A DNA stretch of 64,000 nucleotides from Calycina herbarum. Lineage: Eukaryota; Ascomycota; Leotiomycetes; Helotiales; Pezizellaceae. The notes under the pieces are model-generated. The model searched no databases. It was not told the origin of the DNA and saw nothing but the letters and a program-made list of their open reading frames with translations. Position numbers and translations under genes: made by a program. The stretch spans positions 96,441 to 160,440 of the forward strand of contig LLEY01000149.1 of the NCBI GenBank assembly GCA_001414485.1. Reading direction: 5' to 3'. The first letter of the stretch is position 1; each line of letters begins with the position of its first letter. Positions 47,803-57,728 of the stretch are shown one piece after another.

Positions 47803-49570
47803 CTATCTCACCGAAACGAATTTCACAGAGATCTCTGGCTTTACATAGATTCCCCAACCTTTCATGTCTCTATCCAAGTCAACCTGTTGTCCTGAAACCA
47901 TCTCCAAATCAAAAGTCCATAAGATTTTTGCGATGAACAGTCGACTCTGCCACCAGGCGATCACTTTCCCAGAGCACACTCGCGGACCCTGGCTAAAGGG
48001 TTGAAACCCCTTACGGTCGTCGTTTTTGAAACGCGAATCATAACGTGTATGTCCCTCTGGCAGTCACCTCTCAGGGTAGAAATTCAAGGGCTCGTAGAAG
48101 TTTCGTGGGCTACGAGCTAATGCAAATGAGCTGGACTGGCAAACAACCTAGAGATCAATCCATTAGTGCGTTTCGGGAAGATAGTGGTAGCATACTGCTT
48201 ACCCCCTTTGGGATGAAAGTTCCATCTACTACCGCACCTGGGCTGACGACGGGCATTCCAGTGAGAACCGAGGGCGCCACACGAAGAGATTCTTGTAGAC
48301 AGGCAGTCAGATATGGCAGGTTCGCTGCTGCGGCTGGCGTGATATCGTTGTAGCTCTTGAAAGCGCCTCTAATCTCATCTGCCAAAATCTTCAGTGTTCT
48401 AGGATTTTTTACCAGGTAGAAGATAGTGTGGTAGAGCCAGATTGCCGGTGGTTCATATCCTGCCACTAGCAATTGTCCCGCAACCTGCTCGAGATGTCTC
48501 ATCTCCAATGAGTCTTTGGGGGGTTCTCGATCTTCCGGGATAATCTGCTCAAAGAAATCGAGATGTTCAACAGCTCCTTTGCGCCTGATACGCTGCTCCA
48601 ACTGTTGGCGGCTGTGTTTTCTGATGTATGAATGGTCTTTCATCGAAGCGAATGCTAGAAACAAGTACTTGAGTGGGGCGAGGAAGGGAAAGCACCACGA
48701 CACTTGGATTACTGCGAGAGCTTTATTGAAATCGGAGAGTATGGTCAGGTACGGCGGGCCTCTCACTCGTTGAAGGTCAGTTGCTTTTTCTTTTTTCAAA
48801 CTTTCTTAACGTGAGGGGACTTCTTACTTTCTTTCATAGCGTTCATTTCTCGATTGTATGCCATGTCTGCTGAAATGTCCACGCATAACCAATTAATCCA
48901 AGTCGGTAAACTGACACCTTCCACTCCCCCACCGAGGGTCCTCATCCGTTCAACAAATAGATCAATATAGCTATGCAAAGCCTTCTCTTTGGCATTAAGT
49001 GCTCGTCCACTGAAAGCTGGTGATAACTGTTTTGCGACTTTGCGGTGTCGAACTGGATCCCATTCCCAGATGAGGCCGCCGTGTTTATCATTTCCGTGAT
49101 TTCCGATCTGTGTCTTGTGGAACAGCTCTAGGTTTTTATTATGGGAGCCATAAATATCTGTATGGTCTCTGATCAGTTCAAATATCGAGCATGCAATTAT
49201 AGTGCTTACCGGCCAACGCCTGTGGAGTTACAAAAACCAACTCATTTGGAGCAATCCTGACAACATCACCTGTTGTGAACGGTTACTATCGATTAACAGG
49301 GCCGGTGAGATTTTTGCACGAACCGTAATTCCTAAGGGCATTTTCAACAGCCCAGGGCCATCGTCCTGCCAATCTAGCATACCGGTAAGCTAACGATGCC
49401 AGCGAACGTAACCCCGCTCGTATATGCATGCAAGCAATCAAGCTCGCAGGGGTACCTACGAATGATACGCCCACCACACATCAGATACAGCTGCGATCTT
49501 CGGACCAGGATACCTCGATAGGGGGTGAAAGTACAAGCGCCAAATCGATCGGGTGACCAGGAAGAGGAGA
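47803..49570 (-). pseudogene. cytochrome P450 with a single premature TGA
   Basis: A nearly complete fungal P450. In order: [20 protein letters not shown] near 49500, GRWPWAVENALRNYG, DVVRIAPNELVFVTPQALAG near 49230, HGGLIWEWDPVRHRKVAKQL near 49070, the I-helix VAGQLLVAGYEPPA near 48470, the ExxR motif LQESLR near 48290, RSPRNFYEPLNFYPER near 48090 and heme-ligand FSQGPRVCSG near 47970, ending at TAG 47803-47805. Introns fit in phase where checked (for example GGGG|GTAAGC...CTCTAG). The only defect I found is TGA at 48064-48066, between YPER and LPEG, where P450s have tryptophan. The exact 5' exon (membrane anchor) is unresolved. It would have oxidised the product of the adjoining polyketide synthase. 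Confidence 0.85.
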
Positions 49571-50998
49571 GCCTGTCAAAGGTTTTCAGCCAACAAACCA
49601 GAAGGAGGCTGGCGATAGGCTTACACTTTCGAGAGCCAAGATAACCAGCTGCTCCACATTCCACAAATCGGACGGATGAAATGCCGGTTGTTTCATGGCT
49701 GGGCGTGAGAAGGTGGATGGACGAGTAATTGCAGCTATTGTATGTATGTCGCTTGGAGAATGTTTGTGAGATGGTGTTGATGCCCGTACGTGCAGAATGC
49801 CGGTATGCATATGCATATGCAGCAATATAAAGCCAACGATCTGGCACCAATGAGGAGACCTTGTACCAGACCGCGCACCGCCACACACCAACAACTCCAG
49901 GGGTGAAATCAGAGCCTCAATTGAATGTCGAATTGCTACGCCTCTTTACAGCGTCCTTTTGTTGATATCGAGATCCAAAGTAACTTACTTCCCTTTGACC
50001 ACAGGCATGCAAAAAGAAGTGAACTCTGAGGCTCACGTCATAGCGTTATGACCACCTCCTAAAGGCCGTGTGACTCACGCGATTTATTAACATCGGCTTT
50101 TGTCGGCTTGTAACAAATGACTTACATCCGTATGTCTGTGGTCCCCTACTTTTAGTAAAGGGTTTTCATACAGTGTTTCAGCTAAAATTCCTTCTGATTG
50201 GATAAGTCACTTTGGATAAAGGGAGTTTTGGTTGTTTGCGGCGTTGTTGTCAGAAGCTATTCTTGGGCGGATACTGGATACTGGCTTCTGGAATATAGTG
50301 GTGGATGGGGGTGAAAGTCGAAACTTGCATCTGTGATGATTCTTAAAATAATGGAAGCAGATTTCTTAAGAGGTAGACGTTGATGTCGGCGGGTTCATAA
50401 GATAATGGAAACATGATGTGTTGTATTTTTCAAATACATATATTACTTCGTTTTTCTTCATTCCTAATACGAAAGCTAAAACATGGTCTAAAACACAGCA
50501 GCCAATCTACTACCTATACAACATTGAACTGCCTTTCCACCTTGATCCCTAGGGACTTTGGATGCTCCCCTTGACTAGGAAAATCACTCAAAACATGACT
50601 ATCAGCCCCATGAGTTGATTCCGGCTAAGCAAGATATTTAGTACTGTTATCCTCTTTTAATTGTTTCCACGAAGTATCATTTTTCCCCTCTGATTCGAGG
50701 CCGCCGGTATTTCTCAAATCCTTATTCGAGTGTGATGTTGTTCAGGAGCGGGAGGATCGTCCAAACCTTGCGTAACTAGTCATTTTCGAGGTAAGACGAC
50801 TCTAGAGCGTGTTTAATGGGAGAATGGGGTAGACCACTGGTAAGCTGCTATAGAGGAGAGCGGCGAATGATTATACGCATGTCTAGAGGGAAACCATACT
50901 GAATACATCTGGAGAGGAGAGAAGTCAGTACTTTCATCTATAAAGATTTTCATAGGAAAAGGATTTTACTTACAAATCTCGCTTTGAGAATAAGTGAT
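49571..50998. other. intergenic
   Basis: It includes the 5' region of the P450 remnant. No further gene recognised. Confidence 0.4.
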
Positions 50999-51850
50999 GA
51001 TGATCTTAATAAAGCCTAGCAATCTAATACTGCATATAAAAAATAGGTTAACAGAAGGCTTTCAGGGTGATAAGTAAATTACTGACATAGTACCAAGACT
51101 AAAAACAAGCCTGAGTTTCCATTTTATATTTGATGGCAAATGACGAGGTCAGGTCATAAGCATAACAAGAATTACCATTGCAAAGTCGATAAGCGAGTTT
51201 GGCATTTCCCCAGAAATAATCGTCAACCCGTCCTCTTTGCAAGTCCCTGGTATGCTTTTGTCGAAATATCGTTTGCATGGCTTGCAGTACAATGCCTGAA
51301 ATACACAGAAGATAAGAAATAGGACTGTTTGAATAACTCCTAGTATATATATCCAAATTTTGTAGGCATAGTTCACGCCAAATATGCGGTCGTAGAGAGC
51401 CAGAACGGCAAGTTTTGCGAAGAGAGAGAACGAGAAATAAAAGTAGAGACCAGCCATATCCCACTAAATTCCGTGTGAGTACTTCATTCAAGCTTTTTGA
51501 AACGACGAGGGATAAAATCTCGCTGTCTAAAATATACCTTGCGCATAGCCTTATAGTCCGACGTACTTAGCCATTTCTTTCGCGATTGTGCGTCCATTGA
51601 GTATAGAAATTGCTATTTAAAACGCACGCATAACATTAACAATGATCATTTAGACGATATAAATAAGACTTGCTTACCTCCCAAACCCCTAATGTTAGTT
51701 AGAAGAAAGAAAACAGTTGCTAAGACAGCCAGCCAGTTCTCCAAACTAATTTTGCGTCCTTCTCTACGAGTTGCGACAAATCGTAGCGCGGTGACGGCGA
51801 CACTGAGAGGTGAGAGTATAATCAGTATAAAGAACTGCGCTCTCTAAGTT
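50999..51850 (-). pseudogene. fragment of a fungal rhodopsin-type (PTH11-like) integral membrane protein
   Basis: Minus-strand blocks read FFILIILSPLSVAVTALRFV then GRKISLENWLAVLATVFF (51690-51850) and GLYFYFSFSLFAKLAVLALY, DRIFG and QALYCKPC (51149-51457). These are typical helices 1-4 of the fungal rhodopsin-domain/integral-membrane family often found near secondary-metabolite genes. The remaining helices and the usual tail are not visible downstream, so it is truncated. Exon joints were not fully resolved. Confidence 0.5.
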
Positions 51851-52373
51851 GTATTGTTGAATAATTCAAATGTTATCTTAGCTTGAATTACGATAAAAGT
51901 TGAGACACTTTTCTAGTCTTATAATAAAAGGTTAGAAGAAATAATAGAGAAGGAAAGCGATATACTAGCTATATAATATAATAAGAGAGGTACCTTCAAT
52001 CCTAACCCACCTCATGCGCCGCATCTGGGTTCACATACTCGTAGATGCAAAACAAGGGGAGGGTATTTTTCCCGGTTAGTAGTTACACAACAGGAAAGAG
52101 TTTTCAGCTGATTAGATTAACTTGATAGAAAGGATTTATGCCATTCTCAGGTATACCGAGCAATTGAGATTCTGCAACAACTTGAAGAACCTTGAAGAAA
52201 CAATGCAATGGCTAGGTAGTTTTGATATCTTTAGCGGGGGAAATTCCATAGGTCACTGATCATTGACCGATGAAGCTGCAGCAGAGAGTAAATCCATACA
52301 TATACTCCAGAAGCTTCCACACTATCGGGCACTTAACCTGCTGATTTCTTTTTTTGCAAATTTTTAGAGCACA
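51851..52373. other. divergent intergenic between membrane fragment and enoyl reductase
   Basis: AT-rich at 51850-52000; otherwise the promoter side of the enoyl-reductase remnant. Confidence 0.4.
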
Positions 52374-53207
52374 ATGTCACCAGCACTTCCATCCACACAG
52401 AGAGCTATCCAGGAGGGGGAAGACGGCCTGCCTCGTCTTGTCAATGATGCAGCAATACCCACTCTCCCGCCAGGCTATGTTCTTGTCAAAACATTTGCTG
52501 TCGCCCTCAATCCTTCCGACTACAAGCTCCAAAAGAACTTCCCTATATCTGGAGCCTACACCGGGGCTGACTTCTCAGGTACAGTGGTCAAGGCAGCCGA
52601 TGATGTCTACTCTCACGCCCTACCGGTTGGTATAGTGGTGAGTAGCTCTATAAATAGCTTTACTCCTATGTAGAGAAAAAACAACGGTGCCTTTGCAGAG
52701 TACCTTCGAGTGCATGCAGACTTGTTGTTGCATGTGCCATCTCCCGGAGATGTTTCTCGGAACGGGGACACCGTCAGCCCTCTCCAAGCTGCAACACTGG
52801 GTACAGCTATCGCGACATGCATCTTAGCCCTATGGTCTTCGGATGCTCTTGGTCTTTCCGGAACCCCAGAGTTCCCCAACATCCCCGACAAACCCATTCC
52901 GGTCCTCGTGTACGGTGGCAGCACAGCGACAGGAACTATCGCAATACAGCTACTCAACTTGTCTGGGTACAACCCCATCGCAACATGTTCGCCACGAAAT
53001 TTCGACCTAGTCTGTGGAAGGGGTGCTACCATAGTTTTCGACTACGCTAATAGCGATGTTGGATCAAAAATCAAGAAATATTTAGAGGGGAAACTCAAGC
53101 TCGTTATGGACTGCATCAGCAATGTGGATAGCGTTGGAATTTGCTATGATGCGATTCAACGCCCCGGTGCACCAACACATGCAGAAGTTGATGTCTCCAC
53201 ATATTAG
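52374..53207 (+). pseudogene. trans-acting enoyl reductase (LovC-type MDR), truncated
   Basis: Starts MSPALPSTQRAIQEGEDGLP, then GYVLVKTFAVALNPSDYKL and ISGAYTGADFSGTVV, the N-terminal GroES-like half of medium-chain reductases that act in trans on reducing PKSs and PKS-NRPSs. The frame hits TAG at 52671-52673 in the short loop before NGAFAEYLRVHADLLLHVPS, which resumes in the same frame. The nucleotide-binding part follows (PVLVYGGSTATGTIAIQLL, AGYNPIATCS-like, LVMDCISNVDSVG). The protein ends abruptly after AIQRPGAPTHAEVDVSTY, lacking about the last 80-100 residues. LovB-like synthases have an inactive ER and need this partner, so its presence supports the assignment of the PKS next door. 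Confidence 0.8.
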
Positions 53208-53679
53208 CCGAGCCTTCAAAGATTTACGAGCGGGAGTGGAATAGGTCAGATTTTCTCAAGCTAAGCTTTCTAGTGAAATTCTAAGGACGACTTGACTATT
53301 TCCCATCTTGCTTTCTCCAATTGTATAGGATTATGTTCAAGGGGCAAGAAGGTTGTCTCCAAGTTACTCCTTAGACAATGTTGATCAATGTTGATATTGT
53401 AACATACCATAAATAGCCAGCCAATCTAAGTTGCTTGAAATTTCAACTCCATACAAACCCGGCACGTGGCGTACAAAGGTGAACCCTGTCCATTTCCAGC
53501 AGATTTCGGAGCGCACAACGTGTCTTTCGAAGTCATTTGTAGATTTGTTGTACCTTGTTTCTGTCTTCGCCCTTTTCGTCCAACACTATTATCCCCTCTA
53601 ATAAGCTGCTGCATCTTTTTGGAACAGTTGTATCCGTTGTTTTGACTTTGATTTTGCAGATCATAAGGAGGACAAAAGA
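53208..53679. other. intergenic between ER and MFS remnants
   Basis: No gene recognised; probably the promoter of the transporter. Confidence 0.4.
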
Positions 53680-55387
53680 ATGGCGTCACCTCAACTTCCC
53701 GTAGAACCTTGGAAGCCCGGTTTTCGTGTGTACGCCATTGTCGTTGGCCTAGGCATTACGAATTTGCTCGCAGCACTGGAGAATACTGTCATCACAATCG
53801 CGGCACCTGTAATTCTGACAGGTTTGCAGCTTGGCGATAATTTTATCTGGGTCACAAATGCCTTCTTCTTAAGCAAGTGAGTTTGGAACCACCAACACTC
53901 CAAAATACCTGAGCCTATCGACTAATATTTGTCACTACTTAGTACGGCAGTCTTACCACTATTTGGACAATTATGCAATGTTTTTGGTCGGAGATATGTT
54001 ATGTTTTCTGTGGTTGCCCTCTTCATCCTGGGTAGTGGCATCTGTGGTGGTGCTACCACTGCGGGTATGTTGATTGCAGGACGAGCCGTTCAAGGCGCAG
54101 GTTCCGGTGGAATAATCATGGTGTCAAGTATTGTTGTTAGCGATCTAGCACCCCTTCGACAGCGTGGTAACCTCTCAGCTCTGATTATGGCTATATTCGG
54201 AGTTGAGTCTGCTCTTGGTCCCTTTATTGGCGGGGCTATAGTCTCAACCACCACATGGCGTTGGGTATTTTATTTGAATTTACCAATTGGTGGGGCGGCA
54301 TTTATTATGCTTTTCGTCTTTTTGCGTGTCAACTACAACAAAGAAATGTCTTTCTGGGAAAAGTTGAAGAGGCTTGACCTCCTCAGTAATGGTTTACTCA
54401 TTGCCAGTACAGTTTCAATCCTATACGCACTGAGCTACGCCGGTACACGATATCTTTGGAAGTCGTGGCATACACTTGTGCCTCTCCTCGTCGGATTCCT
54501 TGGTCTATTCATATTTGGTTGGTTACAAACGACAAATTTCTCAACTGAACCACCACGTTTCTTCCGGACACGAACTTCGATCATACTCGCTATTAACACT
54601 TTTCTCTACTCACCTCTCCTTTACTAGTGCATATTCTTCTTGCCTGTCTTTTTCCAAGGAGCCAAGCTCTACTCTCCACGCCGAGCAGGAGTCGCCCTCC
54701 TCCCGATTTCTCTTCTAGGAATCCCTGGGTCCATGTTAGGTGCGGTAGCCCTCACTCGCTGAGGTCGATATAAACCACTTCACATTCTAGCATTCGGAAT
54801 CCAAACCCTTGGGTTAGGATTATTCACACTACAGCGAGAAACCACGACAGTAGCGGAATGGGCTGTATTCCAATGCATAGTCTCTTTTGGCGGGGGGGGT
54901 GATATTTACGACCATGTTCCCAGCATTCCAAGCTTTTGTCCCGGAACGCGATTTAGCAGCTTGTACCGCAGCTTGGTATTTCATCCGTCTATTTGGTCAT
55001 ATATGGGGTGTCGCTATCCCAGCTGCGATTTTCAATAAGCGGGTTGATGATTTGTTGGCCAAAGGAGCAGTTTCAGATCCGAAGGTTGCGGGGATTATTT
55101 CTAGGGGTGGTGCTTGTCAGGCTGCTTCTGCTGCTTTTGTGGGGCAATTTCCACCGGTTTTGCAGACGGAAATTAGAGCAGTGTATAGGCTTGCTACGCA
55201 GAGAGTCTTTCAGGTTGCTATTATATTTTCGGGGGTCGCTTTTTTGTTGAGTCTTTTTGAGGAAGTTGAATTGCGGGTGACACTTGATACAAAGTTTGGC
55301 TTGGAAGAGAAAAGAAGTAAGGAACTCGAGGATGTGAAGGAAGGGGAAGGTAAGCAATCTGAGCCTTCAAAGAAAGTGATGTCTTAG
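53680..55387 (+). pseudogene. MFS drug:H+ antiporter-type exporter with two Trp-position stops and a frameshift
   Basis: First exon 53680 to about 53875 (ITNLLAALENTVITIAAPVI, FIWVTNAFFLSK), an intron, then 53940 onward (TAVLPLFGQLCNVFGRRYVM, GRAVQGAGSGGIIMVSSIVV, QRGNLSALIMAIFGVESALG, WRWVFYLNLPIGG), the signature of 14-helix fungal toxin/drug exporters. Reading then meets TAG at 54625-54627 (LLY*CIFFLPVFFQG, where Trp is usual) and TGA at 54760-54762 (LTR*GRYKPLH, again Trp). A G8 tract at 54892-54899 is one G too long for the frame that continues with FTTMFPAFQAFVPERDLAAC and runs to 55387. All parts of the transporter are otherwise well conserved, so inactivation is recent or some lesions are assembly errors. 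It was probably the cluster's product exporter. Confidence 0.85.
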
Positions 55388-55500
55388 CAAAAGAACATTA
55401 CAGAAATACTATACTTACCTTTCAAAGAGCTGAACTTGTTCTCCTCTGGGTTATCTCTTTGGATAGCAACTCCATGTTTTGTTGGTTGAGTTTGAAGTAT
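55388..55500. other. short convergent gap
   Basis: Nothing seen. Confidence 0.4.
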
Positions 55501-57420
55501 TCAAAGTTCCATTTTCGTACCTCCCTCAGCTGGCAATGATGATTTCGATGCATCCCGTAATTGAATAGGGGGTAGTTTTTTCGTGGTGGCCCACTCCTTT
55601 TTGAGAAGCTTGTTTGTCGGATCCGCTGCCAGTTCCGCTTGTTTTGCTTGTTGATTGAGTAGTTCTTCGACCTGTTCAATGGGTAAAGACCTGGGATACC
55701 CTCCGTATGTTTGTAGCCCTTGAAGAAACATCATCCCAAATATAGAGGGATCCTTGATCACACGACCCTTTTTAGTTCTCATATGTGTTCCCCCTCTTAA
55801 CCTATCTTTGCCCGCTGTTGCTGCCAATACGCGGGTGGATACTCCAAACATAAGGCAGGTTTGTTTGACTGAATCGTTAATGGTCTTTGGTGCACCACCG
55901 GGAAACAATCGCCCTTCAGTATGCATCGAGATCAATTCTTCTATCATTGGCCATTCTACAAAAGGTCGGTCTGTTAATCGGTGGCGGAGTGTTCACCACG
56001 GCCAAGCCAAGCCAATGCAGGTCCAAAGTTGCTCGGAAGGCAAGCATTCCACATAGAATTGGCTGTCTTTTGAGAAGATAGAATCGTTCGCTTTCACTGG
56101 AGAATTTAAGCTTATTACCTTTGCAGAAAGCCTCTTTCCAGTGAAACAGCATATTTTTACAAAGGAATAATTCGTTTTTGGTGGCGAAGTCCTTTGCATA
56201 CTCTGGCCATTGCTTCGCCCATATTCTAGGAATCCTCTTCAATTGGCTCGAATATTGAAAATGAGTCGACATAGTTTCAGCGATATGCTTGCCGACTTGC
56301 TGGATGTCTTCGAATGCCATCTTTGCAACCATAGAGTTATGAATGCAACTAAGACATGATGTAGCAAAGGAAAGCCAGACTTCGATTCGGCCCGTCCTCG
56401 TCACTTCGCATAATCCACGAGTGAGTTCATCCATGGCGTAGAAATTTGTGGCAAGTCCACTAAGACGGAGATGCATAGACTCGGCCAGAAGCTCCATCGG
56501 AGATATCGTGTCTCTGATCAGATCTTGTTATCACACAGCACTGCCCTCATATTCTTTCCAAATTCTGATGTGCTTGATTCATACAGAGCTGTGTAGCCTC
56601 TGTTGGGAATACCATGCGCCCGTGAGTCGATACAATATTGCTCCAGAGTCCACATTTCCGGAACGAAAACCCAAAGTGCATCAATAGTCCACTCAGGACA
56701 CATCTTTGTGAATAGATTCATTAGGTAGGAATGCTCTGCCAGTTCAGGGTAGTCTGCGAGACATTCGTTTTGTGTCCGGATTGCCATTTGGAATGCGGTG
56801 TCTGTAATGACTGAAGCGGTGATGAGGTCGAGTTCCTTCCGCCAATATTGAGACCAAACATTTTCAACGTATCTTTTCAATGTCTCAAGATCCCCGAAAA
56901 GACAGTAGATAGCGACAATTTTCTCGTCATCATCTTTGCTCCTCGAGTTCTGTAGTTCAATCGTAGGAAGTGCGAGATTGATGCTTGATTCCGTTGGCGA
57001 GGTAGTTTCGGTTTGCGATGGTTCTTCCACGTCGAGAGCAGCAAAGCGGTTCTCAAGATCTAGGAAACTTTCGCGAGACGACGTTGAGACAGCGGGGGTA
57101 GCTTTGGCTTCGAACAAATGTTGAAGTACCAGAATGATATCTTCCATCAAAGTGATAAAGTGAAGGTGACGATCTGTCGTTTTGACCTCAAAATGATCCA
57201 TATCACTGTTCCGAAAGTGAGCATTAAATTTCTTGCGCAGAGCGATAGCGCGGAGACCAGCGCGGACAACTCTGGATGGAACCGTAACCTTGGGTTTCTT
57301 GGAGTTCGCAATAGCGTTCGCCAACGGGAGAAGCTCATTCAGATCGACGCGTCGAGTAACAGTTGGCTTCGCGGTAGTTGATTTCAGTGCCTCTTTCGCC
57401 TCCTTCCTAGCTTTTTAAAT
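55501..57420 (-). pseudogene. DUF6604-like protein, two frameshifts
   Basis: Three overlapping frames form one protein when read together: ARKEAKEALKSTTAK near 57410, VRAGLRAIALRKKFNAHFRN and DRHLHFITLMEDIILVLQHL near 57150-57270 (the conserved DUF6604-type block), a disordered Ser/Thr/Glu linker, WRKELDLITASVITDTAFQ near 56830, MELLAESMHLRLSGLATNFY from 56497, then FVEWPMIEELISMHTEGRLF and KTINDSVKQTCLMFGVSTRV from about 55960 down to 55501. The frame shifts at about 56510-56520 and about 55950-55985 without usable splice sites. DUF6604 proteins are of unknown function and common in Leotiomycetes and Sordariomycetes. The N-terminus beyond 57420 is not resolved. Confidence 0.6.
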
Positions 57421-57728
57421 TCAATTCACTTACCGCCTATGGCCCTGAACCCTTCGCCAGCCCCTTTTATAACGTTCTTGCAGAAGTAGAGCGAACCATG
57501 CTTTTCCACCGCAATCAGGCCATCTCTCTCCTCTTCAAATAGCCCCGACTATATTATGAGAGTTTCAAAAAACGACTACTATCACCAGCAGTCAATCTGA
57601 CGATTCACAAGATTTCCAAAGACACTGTCTTACTATTTTTATGTCAATGACAGCAGCAGCGAAGGGTTCTGATGGAGTAAAAGATTACATTATCTACCTA
57701 TTCCAATCCCAACTTCAACCACCCAATT
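57421..57728. other. intergenic
   Basis: No gene recognised; possible hidden 5' exon of the DUF6604-like remnant around 57430-57540. Confidence 0.35.

Noticed and set aside
44016..54762. nuclear code reading TGA as tryptophan
   Set aside because: Apparently intact genes in the window (HET, aldolase-like) end in TGA at the expected length, and TAG is also found at a Trp position.
36098..54762. classical RIP as the cause of TGG-to-TGA changes
   Set aside because: TGG to TGA is a CpC to TpC change on the other strand, not the preferred CpA context; only the TAG at 54625 fits. The region is also not AT-skewed overall.
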